Shown: positions 35,325 through 43,628 of the stretch, in pieces | How positions within the stretch are numbered: the stretch's first letter is position 1 | Layout of the letters: each line of letters opens with the position of its first letter | Source of the DNA: Desulfobacteraceae bacterium | GTDB taxonomy: Bacteria > Desulfobacterota > Desulfobacteria > Desulfobacterales > Desulfosalsimonadaceae | Direction: 5' to 3' | Length of the DNA: 57,566 nucleotides | Assembly: GCA_003597945.1 (NCBI GenBank) | Contig: QZJS01000006.1 | Coordinates: 1 to 57,566 of the forward strand | Made by a program: the position numbers and the translations under genes | Notes under the pieces: generated by a model | Seen by the model: only the letters and a program-made list of their open reading frames with translations | The model's database searches: none | What the model was told of the DNA's origin: nothing

Positions 35325-35366
35325 AAAAGGGTCATATGTTGTCCAGCGGCAACATATGACCCTTTT
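35325..35366 (-). terminator. Strong intrinsic terminator
   Basis: A 17-bp perfect stem (35325-35341 with 35350-35366) containing GGGTCATATGTTG and its complement around an eight-base loop. On the minus strand it ends in CCCTTTTTT, so it terminates the small lipoprotein transcript before the AOR-family gene. It may also act on plus-strand transcripts, with fewer T's. Confidence 0.85.
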
Positions 35367-35402
35367 AAGACATTCATAGTTATAGGTGGCAGGAGATAAA
35401 GG

Positions 35403-35663
35403 CTAATCCGGTATCGGATCAGCGCTTTCCGCCGGCGAAAAGGCCGCTTCTTCTTTCTGAATCGTTTCCATTTCCGCTTCCATTATAATCCGGGCTGCTT
35501 CTTCATATCCTTGCATTGTAATTTCATATTTTTCCGCCCGGGCAGTCTCCATGGCCTGCGGGGTCGGCATCATGACCGTCTCTTCAGAGCCGCACGCACC
35601 AAAAACCAAAACCATTAGCAGCAGCATTTGGGCTATAAATATCCGCACAAGAAGGTTGTTCAT
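35403..35663 (-). CDS. Small putative lipoprotein
   Basis: 86 residues. The N-terminus is a lipoprotein signal (IAQMLLLMVLVFGACG; lipobox VFGAC near residue 24), so the mature protein is about 63 residues, lipid-anchored. The mature part is acidic and helical (YEEAARIIMEAEMETIQKEE), ending SADPIPD. No named family recognised. It ends 37 bp before a strong terminator and lies 52 bp downstream of another small gene on the same strand. Confidence 0.6.
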   Translation of the reverse strand: MNNLLVRIFIAQMLLLMVLVFGACGSEETVMMPTPQAMETARAEKYEITMQGYEEAARIIMEAEMETIQKEEAAFSPAESADPIPD

Positions 35664-35715
35664 TTTAGATCTTGTCCCTTACTGCCTGATTCGTAACGCG
35701 ATGGTTTAACAGCCT

Positions 35716-35973
35716 TTATACCGGCTCAAAATGCTTTACCGTGATCAACCTGCGATCATTGATCACTGCCCCCAGTTCTCCGGTTACCCTTATTTTCCGG
35801 TGAACCAGCCCCATCAACCGGCGACCGGGTTCGGTCAGGCCATCGATTAAATATTCCTGTTCCTTGTATGTCGATAACGCAAAGGACCGGGGATTCCCCG
35901 TTTCATCCCAGTCCACGGGAATGACAACGCCTATGGCTGTTATGTGTTTTTCATTATTTTCATTCAGCGTCAT
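35716..35973 (-). CDS. Small hypothetical protein
   Basis: 85 residues, ATG preceded by AAGGAT. No signal peptide or membrane segment. The pattern of alternating hydrophobic strands (ITAIGVVIPVDWDETGN, REIGEL-like turns and INDRRLITVKHFEPV) resembles a small beta-barrel, perhaps an OB-like fold, but this is only impression. It may share a transcript with the lipoprotein gene downstream. Confidence 0.55.
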   Translation of the reverse strand: MTLNENNEKHITAIGVVIPVDWDETGNPRSFALSTYKEQEYLIDGLTEPGRRLMGLVHRKIRVTGELGAVINDRRLITVKHFEPV

Positions 35974-36138
35974 TTCAAAATCCTTTTAATTTCACCCCTG
36001 GCAATTCTAATGCAATCATCGGGCCATTTCTAATTATATCACAGGGTCGAAACCGTTGGAAAAGCACGGGGAGGATGTGGAGTGGAAATCGGAAGATTTG
36101 ATGAAAACTTGTCGTGGTTGCGATTCACGAATTTACGG

Positions 36139-37533
36139 TTACGCCTTGAATTCTTCTTTGATAATACCGTATCGCGTTATGAGTTTATGGAACTGGCGTG
36201 TCGTAATGCCGGCGTCTTCGGCGCTCTTGTTGACCCGGCCCTTATTGCGGGTTAACAGGAGCCGGAGGTACTGCTGCTCGAATTCTTCCAGAACACCGCG
36301 CCGGGCCTCGGCAATGGGGATTTTTGCGTCAACGGCAAGGGCATTCCGATACGGACCGTTTCCCAGCAACTCCTGGGGGAAATACAGAGGGGTCAGCGTG
36401 TCGGCGGTTTCCAGTATATAGGCCCGTTCCAGAATATTTTCCAGTTCCCGAATGTTTCCCGGCCAGGCGTAGCGCTTCATGGCGGCGATCACGTCCGGAT
36501 GGATCGCTTTGATCGATCGATTCATCCGGGCATTTAATCGCGCCAGAAACACTTCCGCCAGGATCGGAATATCCTCTGCTCTTTCCCGCAAAGGGGGGAT
36601 TTCAATGGGAAACACATTGAGCCTGAAATAAAGATCCCGGCGGAAAGTCCCCTGATCGCACATCGCTTTTAAATCCATATTGGCCGCGGCAATTACACGC
36701 GCATCGGTCTGGATAATATCCTCGCCACCCACCCGGGAGAAGGTCCCGTCCTGAAGAACCTGGAGGAGCTTGATCTGAGCGGAAGGGGTAAGCGTGGCGA
36801 TTTCATCTAAAAAAATGCTTCCCTGCCGGGCGATTTCAAATTTCCCCAGCTTCCGCCGGACCGCGCCGGTAAAGGCCCCTTTTTCATGTCCGAAAAGCTC
36901 GCTTTCAACAAGAGTTTCGGGGATAGCGCCACAATGAACGCTGATGAATCTTCCTTGTTCCCGGTTGCTGTGCCGGTGGATCAGACTGGCCAGGACGCCC
37001 TTGCCCGTGCCGGTCTCTCCCGCAAGCAGCACCGTGGCCCGGGTCGGCGCAACCAGACGGATTAATTCATAAACTTTTTTCATCGCCGGATGATTCGTCT
37101 GAATAAACGCCAGGGCATCAGTTTTCCAGAACTGGCCCCGGAAATAATCAAGCTCCGACTGGACGATCATTTCATTGCTGATGCACTCCGCAACATGCCG
37201 AATTTCCTCGGCATCAAGCGGTCGTGTTACGTAATCGCTCGCCCCGGAACGCACGGCTTTTACGGCATCCCGGATACGTGCCTTGTCCGCCACGACAACG
37301 ATTTCGATGGTGGGGAAATAATTCTTGAAGGAGTGAATGGTTTCCTGGCAATATCGTCCACCGTTGCCGAGCATATCGATGTCTATGAATACAAGGTCGG
37401 AGCGCCGCTGGGCCAGGAGTTCCAATGCTTTCCCGACATCGGAAGCGAGCTTGAGGGTTCGAGCCTGTTGGAACGCCAGGCGAACCTGTTCAATATCGTG
37501 ATGATTTTTGGAAACGATCAGAATATGTTGCAT
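36139..37533 (-). CDS. Sigma-54-dependent activator, NtrC-like, with degenerate receiver domain
   Basis: 464 residues: receiver domain (1-120), AAA+ sigma-54 interaction domain (about 145-375; GETGTGKG Walker A, GAFTGA loop, FLDEIATL Walker B) and a C-terminal Fis-type helix-turn-helix (RVNKSAEDAGITTRQFHKLI). It contacts sigma-54 polymerase and drives open complex formation by ATP hydrolysis. The receiver keeps the phospho-acceptor position (Asp51 in FIDIDM) but lacks the acidic pair at its start (IVSKNHH) and has Arg for the conserved Lys (VTRPLD), so normal phosphorylation is doubtful. It is divergent to the L,D-transpeptidase/lipoprotein genes, with paired sites and a -24/-12 candidate between them. 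Confidence 0.92.
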   Translation of the reverse strand: MQHILIVSKNHHDIEQVRLAFQQARTLKLASDVGKALELLAQRRSDLVFIDIDMLGNGGRYCQETIHSFKNYFPTIEIVVVADKARIRDAVKAVRSGASDYVTRPLDAEEIRHVAECISNEMIVQSELDYFRGQFWKTDALAFIQTNHPAMKKVYELIRLVAPTRATVLLAGETGTGKGVLASLIHRHSNREQGRFISVHCGAIPETLVESELFGHEKGAFTGAVRRKLGKFEIARQGSIFLDEIATLTPSAQIKLLQVLQDGTFSRVGGEDIIQTDARVIAAANMDLKAMCDQGTFRRDLYFRLNVFPIEIPPLRERAEDIPILAEVFLARLNARMNRSIKAIHPDVIAAMKRYAWPGNIRELENILERAYILETADTLTPLYFPQELLGNGPYRNALAVDAKIPIAEARRGVLEEFEQQYLRLLLTRNKGRVNKSAEDAGITTRQFHKLITRYGIIKEEFKA

Positions 37534-37541
37534 TTTCCCAT

Positions 37542-37590
37542 ACCGGAACCATTAATTCCGATTTTTGCAAAAAACCGGAATTATTAATTC
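37542..37590. promoter_or_regulatory. Paired 17-bp direct repeats, probable activator binding sites
   Basis: ACCGGAACCATTAATTC (37542-37558) and ACCGGAATTATTAATTC (37574-37590) differ at two positions and are offset by 32 bp, about three helical turns. The second contains the palindrome GAATTATTAATTC. They lie right before the activator gene's start codon and about 145-190 bp upstream of a -24/-12-like element, the usual place for sigma-54 enhancer sites. The interval also forms a hairpin (37554-37582). Confidence 0.55.
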
Positions 37591-37730
37591 TTATTTTTTC
37601 TATTGTTATCATTAATTAATGGATTTGTAAAAAACTGTTTATCCCACTGCACGATATTTCTTACAGCAAACAACTTCAGGGAAGTTTCCTGGAAGCGCCC
37701 CCGACCCCGGGACCGACATTACTCTTGGAA

Positions 37731-37746
37731 TGGTATAAATAATGCA
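37731..37746 (+). promoter_or_regulatory. Candidate sigma-54 promoter for the L,D-transpeptidase gene
   Basis: TGGTATAAATAATGCA has GG and GC separated by exactly ten bases, the invariant spacing of -24/-12 promoters, but it departs from the consensus between them. The leader to the ATG at 37913 would be about 155 nt. The remaining 37591-37912 sequence is AT-rich; a 99-codon open frame there does not look coding. Confidence 0.35.
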
Positions 37747-37912
37747 TGCATATTTATGTTTATATCAATATTTCAAATGCGACGATTATTATTGACAACA
37801 AGCGGTGACAACATTTTAATATTAATGTATAATAAAAATTCTTTTAAGCTCCGGCGTAAAAGGTTATCAAAAATTGAAACAATAACCTGTCGAAACCATT
37901 GATTATATAAAA

Positions 37913-38833
37913 ATGAATAAAAATAAAATCGCCTTTTTCCTGACCATGATCTTCATTAGTCTCAACGGGTCGGCCGCGGCCGCCGCTTTCCAGTATACGT
38001 TTTCCCCCGGGTTGGGGTTAATGGGAAGCGAGCGCAGTGTGATCGGGTTTTTCCAGTATCATACCGTCGGCTACAAGGAGACCCTGCTGGACGTAGCCCG
38101 GAATTATGAGCTGGGATATAATGAAGTCGCCCTGTATTATCCGGATATTGATCCGTGGGTACCCAAAGCCGGTACCCGTCTGACCATTCCGAGCCGATGG
38201 ATCCTGCCCCCGACCCGGCATGAGGAAGTGGTCATCAATATTCCGGAAATGCGGCTCTATCTTTTCATGAAAAAAATTGGTATGGTAAAAACCTATCCCT
38301 TGGGTCTTGGCCGCGAGGGTTTTGAAACCCCCGTCGGTACGCACCGCGTGGTGGCCAAGCAGGCCAACCCCACTTGGATGCCACCGCCGTCGGCCTGGGA
38401 AGAATACGGTAAAACGCCCGTGCCGCCTGGCCCAAACAATCCACTGGGAGATTACTGGGTCGGATTATCGGCCAAACATATCGGCATTCACGGCACCAAT
38501 AATCCCTGGGGTGTGGGCAGACTGGTCAGCCGGGGGTGCATCCGGATGTATCCGGAGCATATTTCCCTATTTTATCAGGAAGTCAGTATGGGCGCACAGG
38601 TAGAGGTAATCTATGAACCGGTCAAGATTGGTGTTGAAAACGGCTTGATTTACTTAGAAGTTCATCCTGATATTTATGAACGCATACCCGACCTGTTGCA
38701 TCATGCAGAGGCACTATTCAAACAAAGGGGCCTCTGGGAACTTGTTGAGCACGATGAAGTCATCCGTTGTGTTGAAGAAAAAAACGGCGTACCATTTCCA
38801 GTAGGATCAGTTGCGAAAGGGGGTGACGGTTAA
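37913..38833 (+). CDS. L,D-transpeptidase (YkuD/ErfK family), secreted
   Basis: 306 residues with a signal peptide (FFLTMIFISLNGSAAAAA). After a LysM-like segment (HTVGYKETLLDVARNYELGY, about 50-95) comes the YkuD catalytic domain with His193 in IGIHGTNNPWG and Cys209 in SRGCIRM. Such periplasmic enzymes form 3-3 peptidoglycan crosslinks or, in the ErfK/YbiS group, attach Braun-type lipoproteins to meso-diaminopimelate. The two genes directly downstream encode Lpp-like lipoproteins with C-terminal lysines, so the lipoprotein-attaching role is favoured. A divergent sigma-54 activator may control it. Confidence 0.92.
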   Translation: MNKNKIAFFLTMIFISLNGSAAAAAFQYTFSPGLGLMGSERSVIGFFQYHTVGYKETLLDVARNYELGYNEVALYYPDIDPWVPKAGTRLTIPSRWILPPTRHEEVVINIPEMRLYLFMKKIGMVKTYPLGLGREGFETPVGTHRVVAKQANPTWMPPPSAWEEYGKTPVPPGPNNPLGDYWVGLSAKHIGIHGTNNPWGVGRLVSRGCIRMYPEHISLFYQEVSMGAQVEVIYEPVKIGVENGLIYLEVHPDIYERIPDLLHHAEALFKQRGLWELVEHDEVIRCVEEKNGVPFPVGSVAKGGDG

Positions 38834-38905
38834 CCGGAATTTTCAAGATCGCGTGATTAAGAACATTCACTAAACATATAACAAAAATGAAAAGGAGAAA
38901 GAACA

Positions 38906-39223
38906 ATGAAGAATTTCAAAGCTTCCAAGGTGATTCGCATCTGTGTCGTTCTGATGGCTCTGGGATTTATGGTCAGCGGCTGCGCCACCACCGCCCAGGT
39001 AAAACAACTCGAGGACCAGATTAACGCGGCATCACTGAAAGCCGACAACGCCATGGCCGCTGCAGCTGCCGCTCAAAAAACAGCTGATGATTGCAGCGCC
39101 ACCGCCGACAAGGCCAATCTGGCAGCCAAGCAGGCAGCCGACAGGGCCGCTGCAGCTGCCGACAGAGCCGAAAACGCCGCTGCCAAAGCAGAAGCCGTTT
39201 TCATGAAACACATGAAAAAGTAA
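38906..39223 (+). CDS. Lpp-like alanine-zipper outer-membrane lipoprotein, copy 1
   Basis: 105 residues. Lipoprotein signal ending MVSGC (Cys26), mature part about 80 residues. The mature protein is one long heptad helix rich in Ala and Lys (VKQLEDQINAASLKADNAMA...), as in Braun lipoprotein trimers, and ends KHMKK with a terminal lysine, the residue that E. coli Lpp uses for attachment to peptidoglycan. Preceded by AAAAGGAG. It follows the L,D-transpeptidase gene by 72 bp and precedes a near-identical copy by 15 bp. Confidence 0.88.
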   Translation: MKNFKASKVIRICVVLMALGFMVSGCATTAQVKQLEDQINAASLKADNAMAAAAAAQKTADDCSATADKANLAAKQAADRAAAAADRAENAAAKAEAVFMKHMKK

Positions 39224-39238
39224 AAGGAGGAACAACCT

Positions 39239-39556
39239 ATGAAAATTCTTAAAAATTCCAAAGCAATTCGTGTTTGCGTCATTCTGATGGCCCTGGCGTT
39301 TATGGTCAGCGGCTGCGCCACCTGCGCCTCGGTAAAGCAACTCCAGGCACAGGTTGACGCGGTTTCCCTGAAAGCAGATAACGCCATGGCCGCGGCCGCC
39401 GCTGCCCAGAAAACAGCTGATGATTGTTGCGCCACCGCCGACAGAGCCAATCAAACAGCCAAGCAGGCAGCCGACAGGGCAGCCGCTGCTGCTGACCGGG
39501 CCGAAAACGCCGCCGCCAAGGCAGAAGCTGTTTTCATGAAGCACATGAAAAAATAA
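39239..39556 (+). CDS. Lpp-like alanine-zipper outer-membrane lipoprotein, copy 2
   Basis: 105 residues, a tandem duplicate of the preceding gene with the same signal, lipobox MVSGC, heptad helix and KHMKK end. Differences are concentrated just after the lipidated cysteine (ATCASVKQLQAQVDAVSLKA in place of ATTAQVKQLEDQINAASLKA) and at CCATADRANQ. Good ribosome-binding site AAAGGAGG. Maintaining two diverged copies may allow mixed trimers or different expression. A strong terminator follows. Confidence 0.88.
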   Translation: MKILKNSKAIRVCVILMALAFMVSGCATCASVKQLQAQVDAVSLKADNAMAAAAAAQKTADDCCATADRANQTAKQAADRAAAAADRAENAAAKAEAVFMKHMKK

Positions 39557-39586
39557 TTTGCAGCAAGTAAAATAAAGTTTCCCCTG

Positions 39587-39633
39587 CGATAGAGGGCGCG
39601 CCTGTTGATTTTGCGGCCCTCTATCGTTTTTTA
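39587..39633 (+). terminator. Intrinsic terminator after the lipoprotein genes
   Basis: CGATAGAGGGC (39587-39597) pairs perfectly with GCCCTCTATCG (39616-39626), followed by TTTTTTA. It ends the L,D-transpeptidase/lipoprotein transcript and lies 17 bp before the end of the convergent penicillin-binding protein gene. Confidence 0.85.
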
Positions 39634-39649
39634 TCCTCTTTTTCCGTTT

Positions 39650-42600
39650 TTACTCACGAATTTCCTCTTCTGAAATCTCCAGCAGGGGCGCGAGATCCGG
39701 GAGCATCATTTTCAGCACCTGTACCGGAAGGGAACTGGAAAATGCATAATCGCCGGCGGTCGGTCCGGATACGTAAGCAGTGATGGTGCCGAAAAAACGG
39801 TCCCCGATGAAAAAAACAAAGGTCGCGGTCCGATTGACCACGCGGTCGCCGATAAGCGCGCCGCCCGGGCCGAAGGTCTTGTACCGGTGATCCCCGGTGC
39901 CTGTTTTCCCACCGATGGTCGCATATCGCCCGCCCGAAAGGGAAATCCCTTTCTGCAGGCGACGGGCCGTGCCGTCGGCCACCACCTCCCGCATGGCCCC
40001 TTCGACAATTTGCGCCACTTCGACCGGTATGACCTTTTTCCCGACAGATGCCGTGCGCTCCAGACGGGTTTCATAAGGCGTGTCCATGCCGAAATGAAGC
40101 CTCTGGACCCGCACCATCGGCTTTCTTACCCCTTTGTTTAAAATAATGCCGGACAACTCGGCCAGCGCCCCGGGCCGGTCCGCTGAACTTCCCAGGGTGG
40201 TTGCATAGGATGGTATCAGGTAATCAAAGGGGTATCCCATGCGCTGCCACGCATGGTGAACGTCCTGGAAAGCCTCCAGTTCGAGAATCGTCCGGATACG
40301 TTGAAATTGTTTACTCCGGCTGCGGGTCTTAAACAGCCATTGGTATACTTCCTGACGCACATCTTCGCTGTCCGCGATGGCCTGCCGGATACCAGCTTCC
40401 GGATGTTCCATCATATACCGGGCCGTCCATAACTCCAGGGGATGAATATTGGCGATGTATCCGATGTCGGCCAGGATAAATGCGCCGGGTGCGTAATCCC
40501 CATATAGTTTTTGAATAAAAGGCATGGTCAGCCGGGAATCCGGCAGATGCCGATGCAGAAAACCGGCAAAGGCCTCCATGGTCGCTTCCGGCCTCAAAAA
40601 TCGAAAAACCGCGGCCAGGTGCGCCGGCACCGGCCGGATTTCCTCTATCAGCAGGTCCATCGCCGCCTCCGGCGTTTTCCTGCTGTATTGATCATAAAAC
40701 CGCCGGATAAAAACAATCCCTTCCCTGTCGGCGAATACCGACAGCAGGCGGCGTTTATCCGGTTCATCGAGTTTTTCCAGTGCTCCTGGAGTGGTGCCGT
40801 AGCGCTGGAAAATGTGATAGCCGACAATATCTTTCATCAGGCGGATAAAAACCAGGTTGACGGAATTTTTAAAGGCATCCCCCACGGACATGACCCGGTT
40901 GTTGTCGGCACGGTTGAAATTGGAAAAGCTATGCAGTCCGCCACCGGTGAAAAACCGCTCCGCCGGACTGCCCGAATACCGCCTCTCCATGGCCGCGGCC
41001 AGCATGGATGAAAGATCTTGTTTCGGGTTTTCCCTCAGATGACCGACGGCCCAGCGGGACAGGGGGTCTATGGTTTCTTTTCCTTGGACCCGCGCCAGTT
41101 GATGCGCTTCCATTCCCCCGTAAGTCTGGTGAAGTCCGGCGATGATTTCAAGGTAATGCACCAGGGTCCGCAACTTGGCCGAAGACCCCAGATCAAGCTT
41201 GGTCTGCTCGTCGATATTAAAGGGGCCGTCATAGGTATTGGTCTGAACCCTCAGCAGATTGCCATCGTATGTGGCCTCATAAAGACTGAAACTATAGACC
41301 ACGCCGGTGGGATCGCCCTTTTCCAGAAGGAAAGGCGCGATCAGTCCGGCCCGTTCAACATGTGAAGGGTCGCGAAGCCCCATGAGCATGTCCGTGGCCC
41401 TTTCCTGAAGATCCAAATCGATGGTGGTCTTGACGTCCATATCCAAACGGTCAAGATCATAGAGCCTTTCCACGTCGAGACCGGCAAGCAGCCGGGAACG
41501 GATCAAATTGGAGGCCTTGCGCCGGGCCGGATCAAGCCGGTATACAATTTGTGCTTCCCGGGCAAAGCTCAAGTCGGCCCCCAAAGCTGCCTCTCGGACA
41601 GCAGGCGATATCAGGCCGTCTCTTGTCATCAGCCGCAGATAACTTTCAGTCAGCGCCTCAAGGGATTGGCGACTGGTCAGCAGATATGCCGACGGACGGC
41701 GCTGGGCCAGGAAAAGGCTGAGGGCCGCCTTGACCGCCCTGCCGGTCTGTTCACGCATGTGACGGTCGGGCGGTCCTTTTTCCAGATCCCACAACAGACG
41801 GTTAACCGTCTCGAAATCCATGCCGTACCAGGCCCAGAGACCATCGCCTATGCCGATAACCTCGCCGTATCCGGGAGCAGCGGCCAGGGGGATGGCGTTG
41901 ATATAATCCAGCACGATGCGCCGTCGGGCATCAACGGTCCATTCTCCCCACTGGTAGGCCCGCAGGGAAGCCGACACGATCTGCCTCAGCTTTTCCCGGG
42001 CGCCGGTGGTAATGCCGTCGGGCGAATGCCGGAACTTTTCGATCTGGGTGGCAAGGGTGCTGCCGCCGGCCACGTGATGATCATCATCGACTATAGCGAT
42101 GACCGCGTCGATAAGCGATTTGCCCTGGCGTTTCCATTCAATGGCGGGATTCTGATACGGCGAAGAAGATTCAAACAGATAGCGGTTCTCGATGTATAAG
42201 AGCATGCGGATTAGTATCGGAGGAACGCTGCCGTAGCCGGGATAGACCCGCTGAGGGAAGCGGGTGCGCATAATCTGGCGGTCCCTCTGGTCATAGACGG
42301 TGATCCCCGCCTGGGTTTTTTCAGGATAGATCGAAAAAACGCCCAGCTCGTTATAACGGATCAGCTCAGGTGACCAACGGGCTTGGGCTGATACCGCATA
42401 TCCGCCGGCCGTGAGTGTATCCCGCCATTCCGGAATCCTGACGTAGCCAAGACGCAGATCATACGGGCCGTGGGATGGAAACCTGATCTCGGGGGTATGG
42501 CCGGGGCCGACCTGCCATATAAAGTCTTCGGCGATGCGGGAAAAAACCATGGCCTGGATCCGCGAAGTTTGCATCTCCCAGACCGCCAGCACCATAACCG

Positions 42601-42682
42601 CGACGATCATTAAAAAAAACAGGCTCCAACCAATCAGCCTGCCCTTTCCGGCTCGTTTTTGGCTTATTGCACGGTTTTTCAT
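39650..42682 (-). CDS. Class A penicillin-binding protein (GT51 transglycosylase / transpeptidase)
   Basis: 1010 residues, larger than usual. One N-terminal membrane anchor (LIGWSLFFLMIVAVMVLAVW). GT51 glycosyltransferase domain with Glu165 in LLYIENRYLF and GGSTLATQ (206-213), which polymerises lipid II. Transpeptidase domain with the SxxK serine in DLGSSAKLR (500-503), SVN in FKNSVNLVF and KTG in IGGKTGTGDH. All motifs for both activities are present, though the second GT51 acidic motif is less typical (VDDDHHVAGG). A long insertion between SVN and KTG regions (about 620-850) accounts for the size. It may work with the neighbouring L,D-transpeptidase in envelope assembly. Confidence 0.88.
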   Translation of the reverse strand: MKNRAISQKRAGKGRLIGWSLFFLMIVAVMVLAVWEMQTSRIQAMVFSRIAEDFIWQVGPGHTPEIRFPSHGPYDLRLGYVRIPEWRDTLTAGGYAVSAQARWSPELIRYNELGVFSIYPEKTQAGITVYDQRDRQIMRTRFPQRVYPGYGSVPPILIRMLLYIENRYLFESSSPYQNPAIEWKRQGKSLIDAVIAIVDDDHHVAGGSTLATQIEKFRHSPDGITTGAREKLRQIVSASLRAYQWGEWTVDARRRIVLDYINAIPLAAAPGYGEVIGIGDGLWAWYGMDFETVNRLLWDLEKGPPDRHMREQTGRAVKAALSLFLAQRRPSAYLLTSRQSLEALTESYLRLMTRDGLISPAVREAALGADLSFAREAQIVYRLDPARRKASNLIRSRLLAGLDVERLYDLDRLDMDVKTTIDLDLQERATDMLMGLRDPSHVERAGLIAPFLLEKGDPTGVVYSFSLYEATYDGNLLRVQTNTYDGPFNIDEQTKLDLGSSAKLRTLVHYLEIIAGLHQTYGGMEAHQLARVQGKETIDPLSRWAVGHLRENPKQDLSSMLAAAMERRYSGSPAERFFTGGGLHSFSNFNRADNNRVMSVGDAFKNSVNLVFIRLMKDIVGYHIFQRYGTTPGALEKLDEPDKRRLLSVFADREGIVFIRRFYDQYSRKTPEAAMDLLIEEIRPVPAHLAAVFRFLRPEATMEAFAGFLHRHLPDSRLTMPFIQKLYGDYAPGAFILADIGYIANIHPLELWTARYMMEHPEAGIRQAIADSEDVRQEVYQWLFKTRSRSKQFQRIRTILELEAFQDVHHAWQRMGYPFDYLIPSYATTLGSSADRPGALAELSGIILNKGVRKPMVRVQRLHFGMDTPYETRLERTASVGKKVIPVEVAQIVEGAMREVVADGTARRLQKGISLSGGRYATIGGKTGTGDHRYKTFGPGGALIGDRVVNRTATFVFFIGDRFFGTITAYVSGPTAGDYAFSSSLPVQVLKMMLPDLAPLLEISEEEIRE

Positions 42683-42783
42683 TTTATCATTTCAGTCCGG
42701 ATGTATGGGGATCCATGTCTTTTCAAGCCTTTTTGCAACCCGCTGATCCCCTGTAAAAACAATATGGTGCCGCTTTAATTATT

Positions 42784-42822
42784 TTTTAAATCCATGCAAC
42801 TTTTATGCTCATGGATTTAAAA
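42784..42822. promoter_or_regulatory. 13-bp perfect inverted repeat upstream of the penicillin-binding protein gene
   Basis: TTTTAAATCCATG (42784-42796) and CATGGATTTAAAA (42810-42822) flank a 13-base centre, about 100 bp before the PBP start and 215 bp before the gene on the other strand. It could be an operator or a hairpin. Nothing else is evident in 42683-43036 apart from a TTGACA-N16-TATTTT promoter candidate at 42874-42901 (plus). Confidence 0.35.
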
Positions 42823-43036
42823 GGTATCATATCAGAGGACAATTGGCAAAAACCACCCGGAAAAAGGCATCCATTGACATCTTTTACCAAGAGATTATTT
42901 TTAGCCCATGACGCGTTTGACGCGCTCATCTTTTTCACGGGGCCGCAGGCTTTCACCCCTTTTTAACCCCTTTAAACTGCCCGCCCTTTTCCCGGACGAT
43001 CACCGGGTGAAGGCATGGCATATAAGGAGATTCATC

Positions 43037-43372
43037 ATGAACCGGAACCTTGACGCCGTGTTGTCAGCCATCGGAGACACTTTTCAGACAGAGATTGAAG
43101 CTGATGCGCGCTTTTACCGGGAAGTCGATATCGGAAAGCAGGCGGAGTCGATGGGACTTGCCGATGTTTTTGACCGCTTTCGCGGAGTTTCAGCCATCGT
43201 GCCGCTGCGGCGGCCGTCAACGGGCATGACCGTTCGCGTCGACGGCCGGACTTTTGTCAATTACGCCCAGTTTGATTCCGGCATCGCGGTGCCCGGATAC
43301 GTTGCCGCGGAATCCGAACTGCCCCAAAAACCCTTTGCGGCCAATGACAGCATGATCCTTAATTTCGTCTAA
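43037..43372 (+). CDS. Hypothetical protein, 111 aa
   Basis: Starts MNRNLDAVLSAIGDTFQTEI after AAGGAG; the open frame extends upstream to 42908 but that part has no ribosome-binding site. Soluble, no signal peptide. The stretch GMTVRVDGRTFVNYAQFDSG looks like a beta-rich domain. Not recognised. Its TAA stop overlaps the last codon of an epimerase remnant on the other strand, and a terminator follows. A promoter-like sequence lies about 135 bp upstream. Confidence 0.6.
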   Translation: MNRNLDAVLSAIGDTFQTEIEADARFYREVDIGKQAESMGLADVFDRFRGVSAIVPLRRPSTGMTVRVDGRTFVNYAQFDSGIAVPGYVAAESELPQKPFAANDSMILNFV

Positions 43373-43443
43373 CGCGAGATGACAGCGGCAACGATTGACT
43401 GGCCGCCGATAAAACCGCCGACCCCGGTTACCAGTACATTCAT
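43369..43443 (-). pseudogene. N-terminal remnant of an NAD-dependent epimerase/dehydratase gene
   Basis: On the minus strand an ATG at 43443, preceded by GGGGAAAG, opens a 24-codon frame MNVLVTGVGGFIGGQSIVAA ending in TAG. MNVLVTGxGGFIGG is the Rossmann nucleotide-binding start of extended SDR epimerases, which normally continue for some 300 residues. Here the frame stops where the neighbouring gene begins, so the rest was lost, presumably by deletion. Small size makes chance similarity possible, but the match includes start, ribosome-binding site and GxxGxxG motif. Confidence 0.6.
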
Positions 43444-43453
43444 GTCTTTCCCC

Positions 43454-43503
43454 AATCCAGATTTGACCTTATCGTAAAATATAGATGAATCTGGATTTTT
43501 TTC
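43454..43503 (+). terminator. Hairpin with T-tract after the 111-aa gene
   Basis: AATCCAGATT (43454-43463) pairs perfectly with AATCTGGATT (43488-43497), followed by TTTTTTC. The 24-base loop is long, so efficiency is uncertain. It lies over the ribosome-binding site of the epimerase remnant on the other strand. Confidence 0.55.
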
Positions 43504-43628
43504 AAAACCATCAAACAAGATTATTGACGAACCCGCTGTTTTACCTTAGCAATAATTTTATTGGTTTTTTCAGGATCCTCCACAAAAAAAAAACGCATTA
43601 AGTTACCAAAACAAAAAAAGGAATCCCC

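Noticed and set aside
37603-37902. 99-codon frame between the activator and the L,D-transpeptidase
   Set aside because: No ribosome-binding site, low-complexity AT-rich composition, and it covers the probable promoter and leader.
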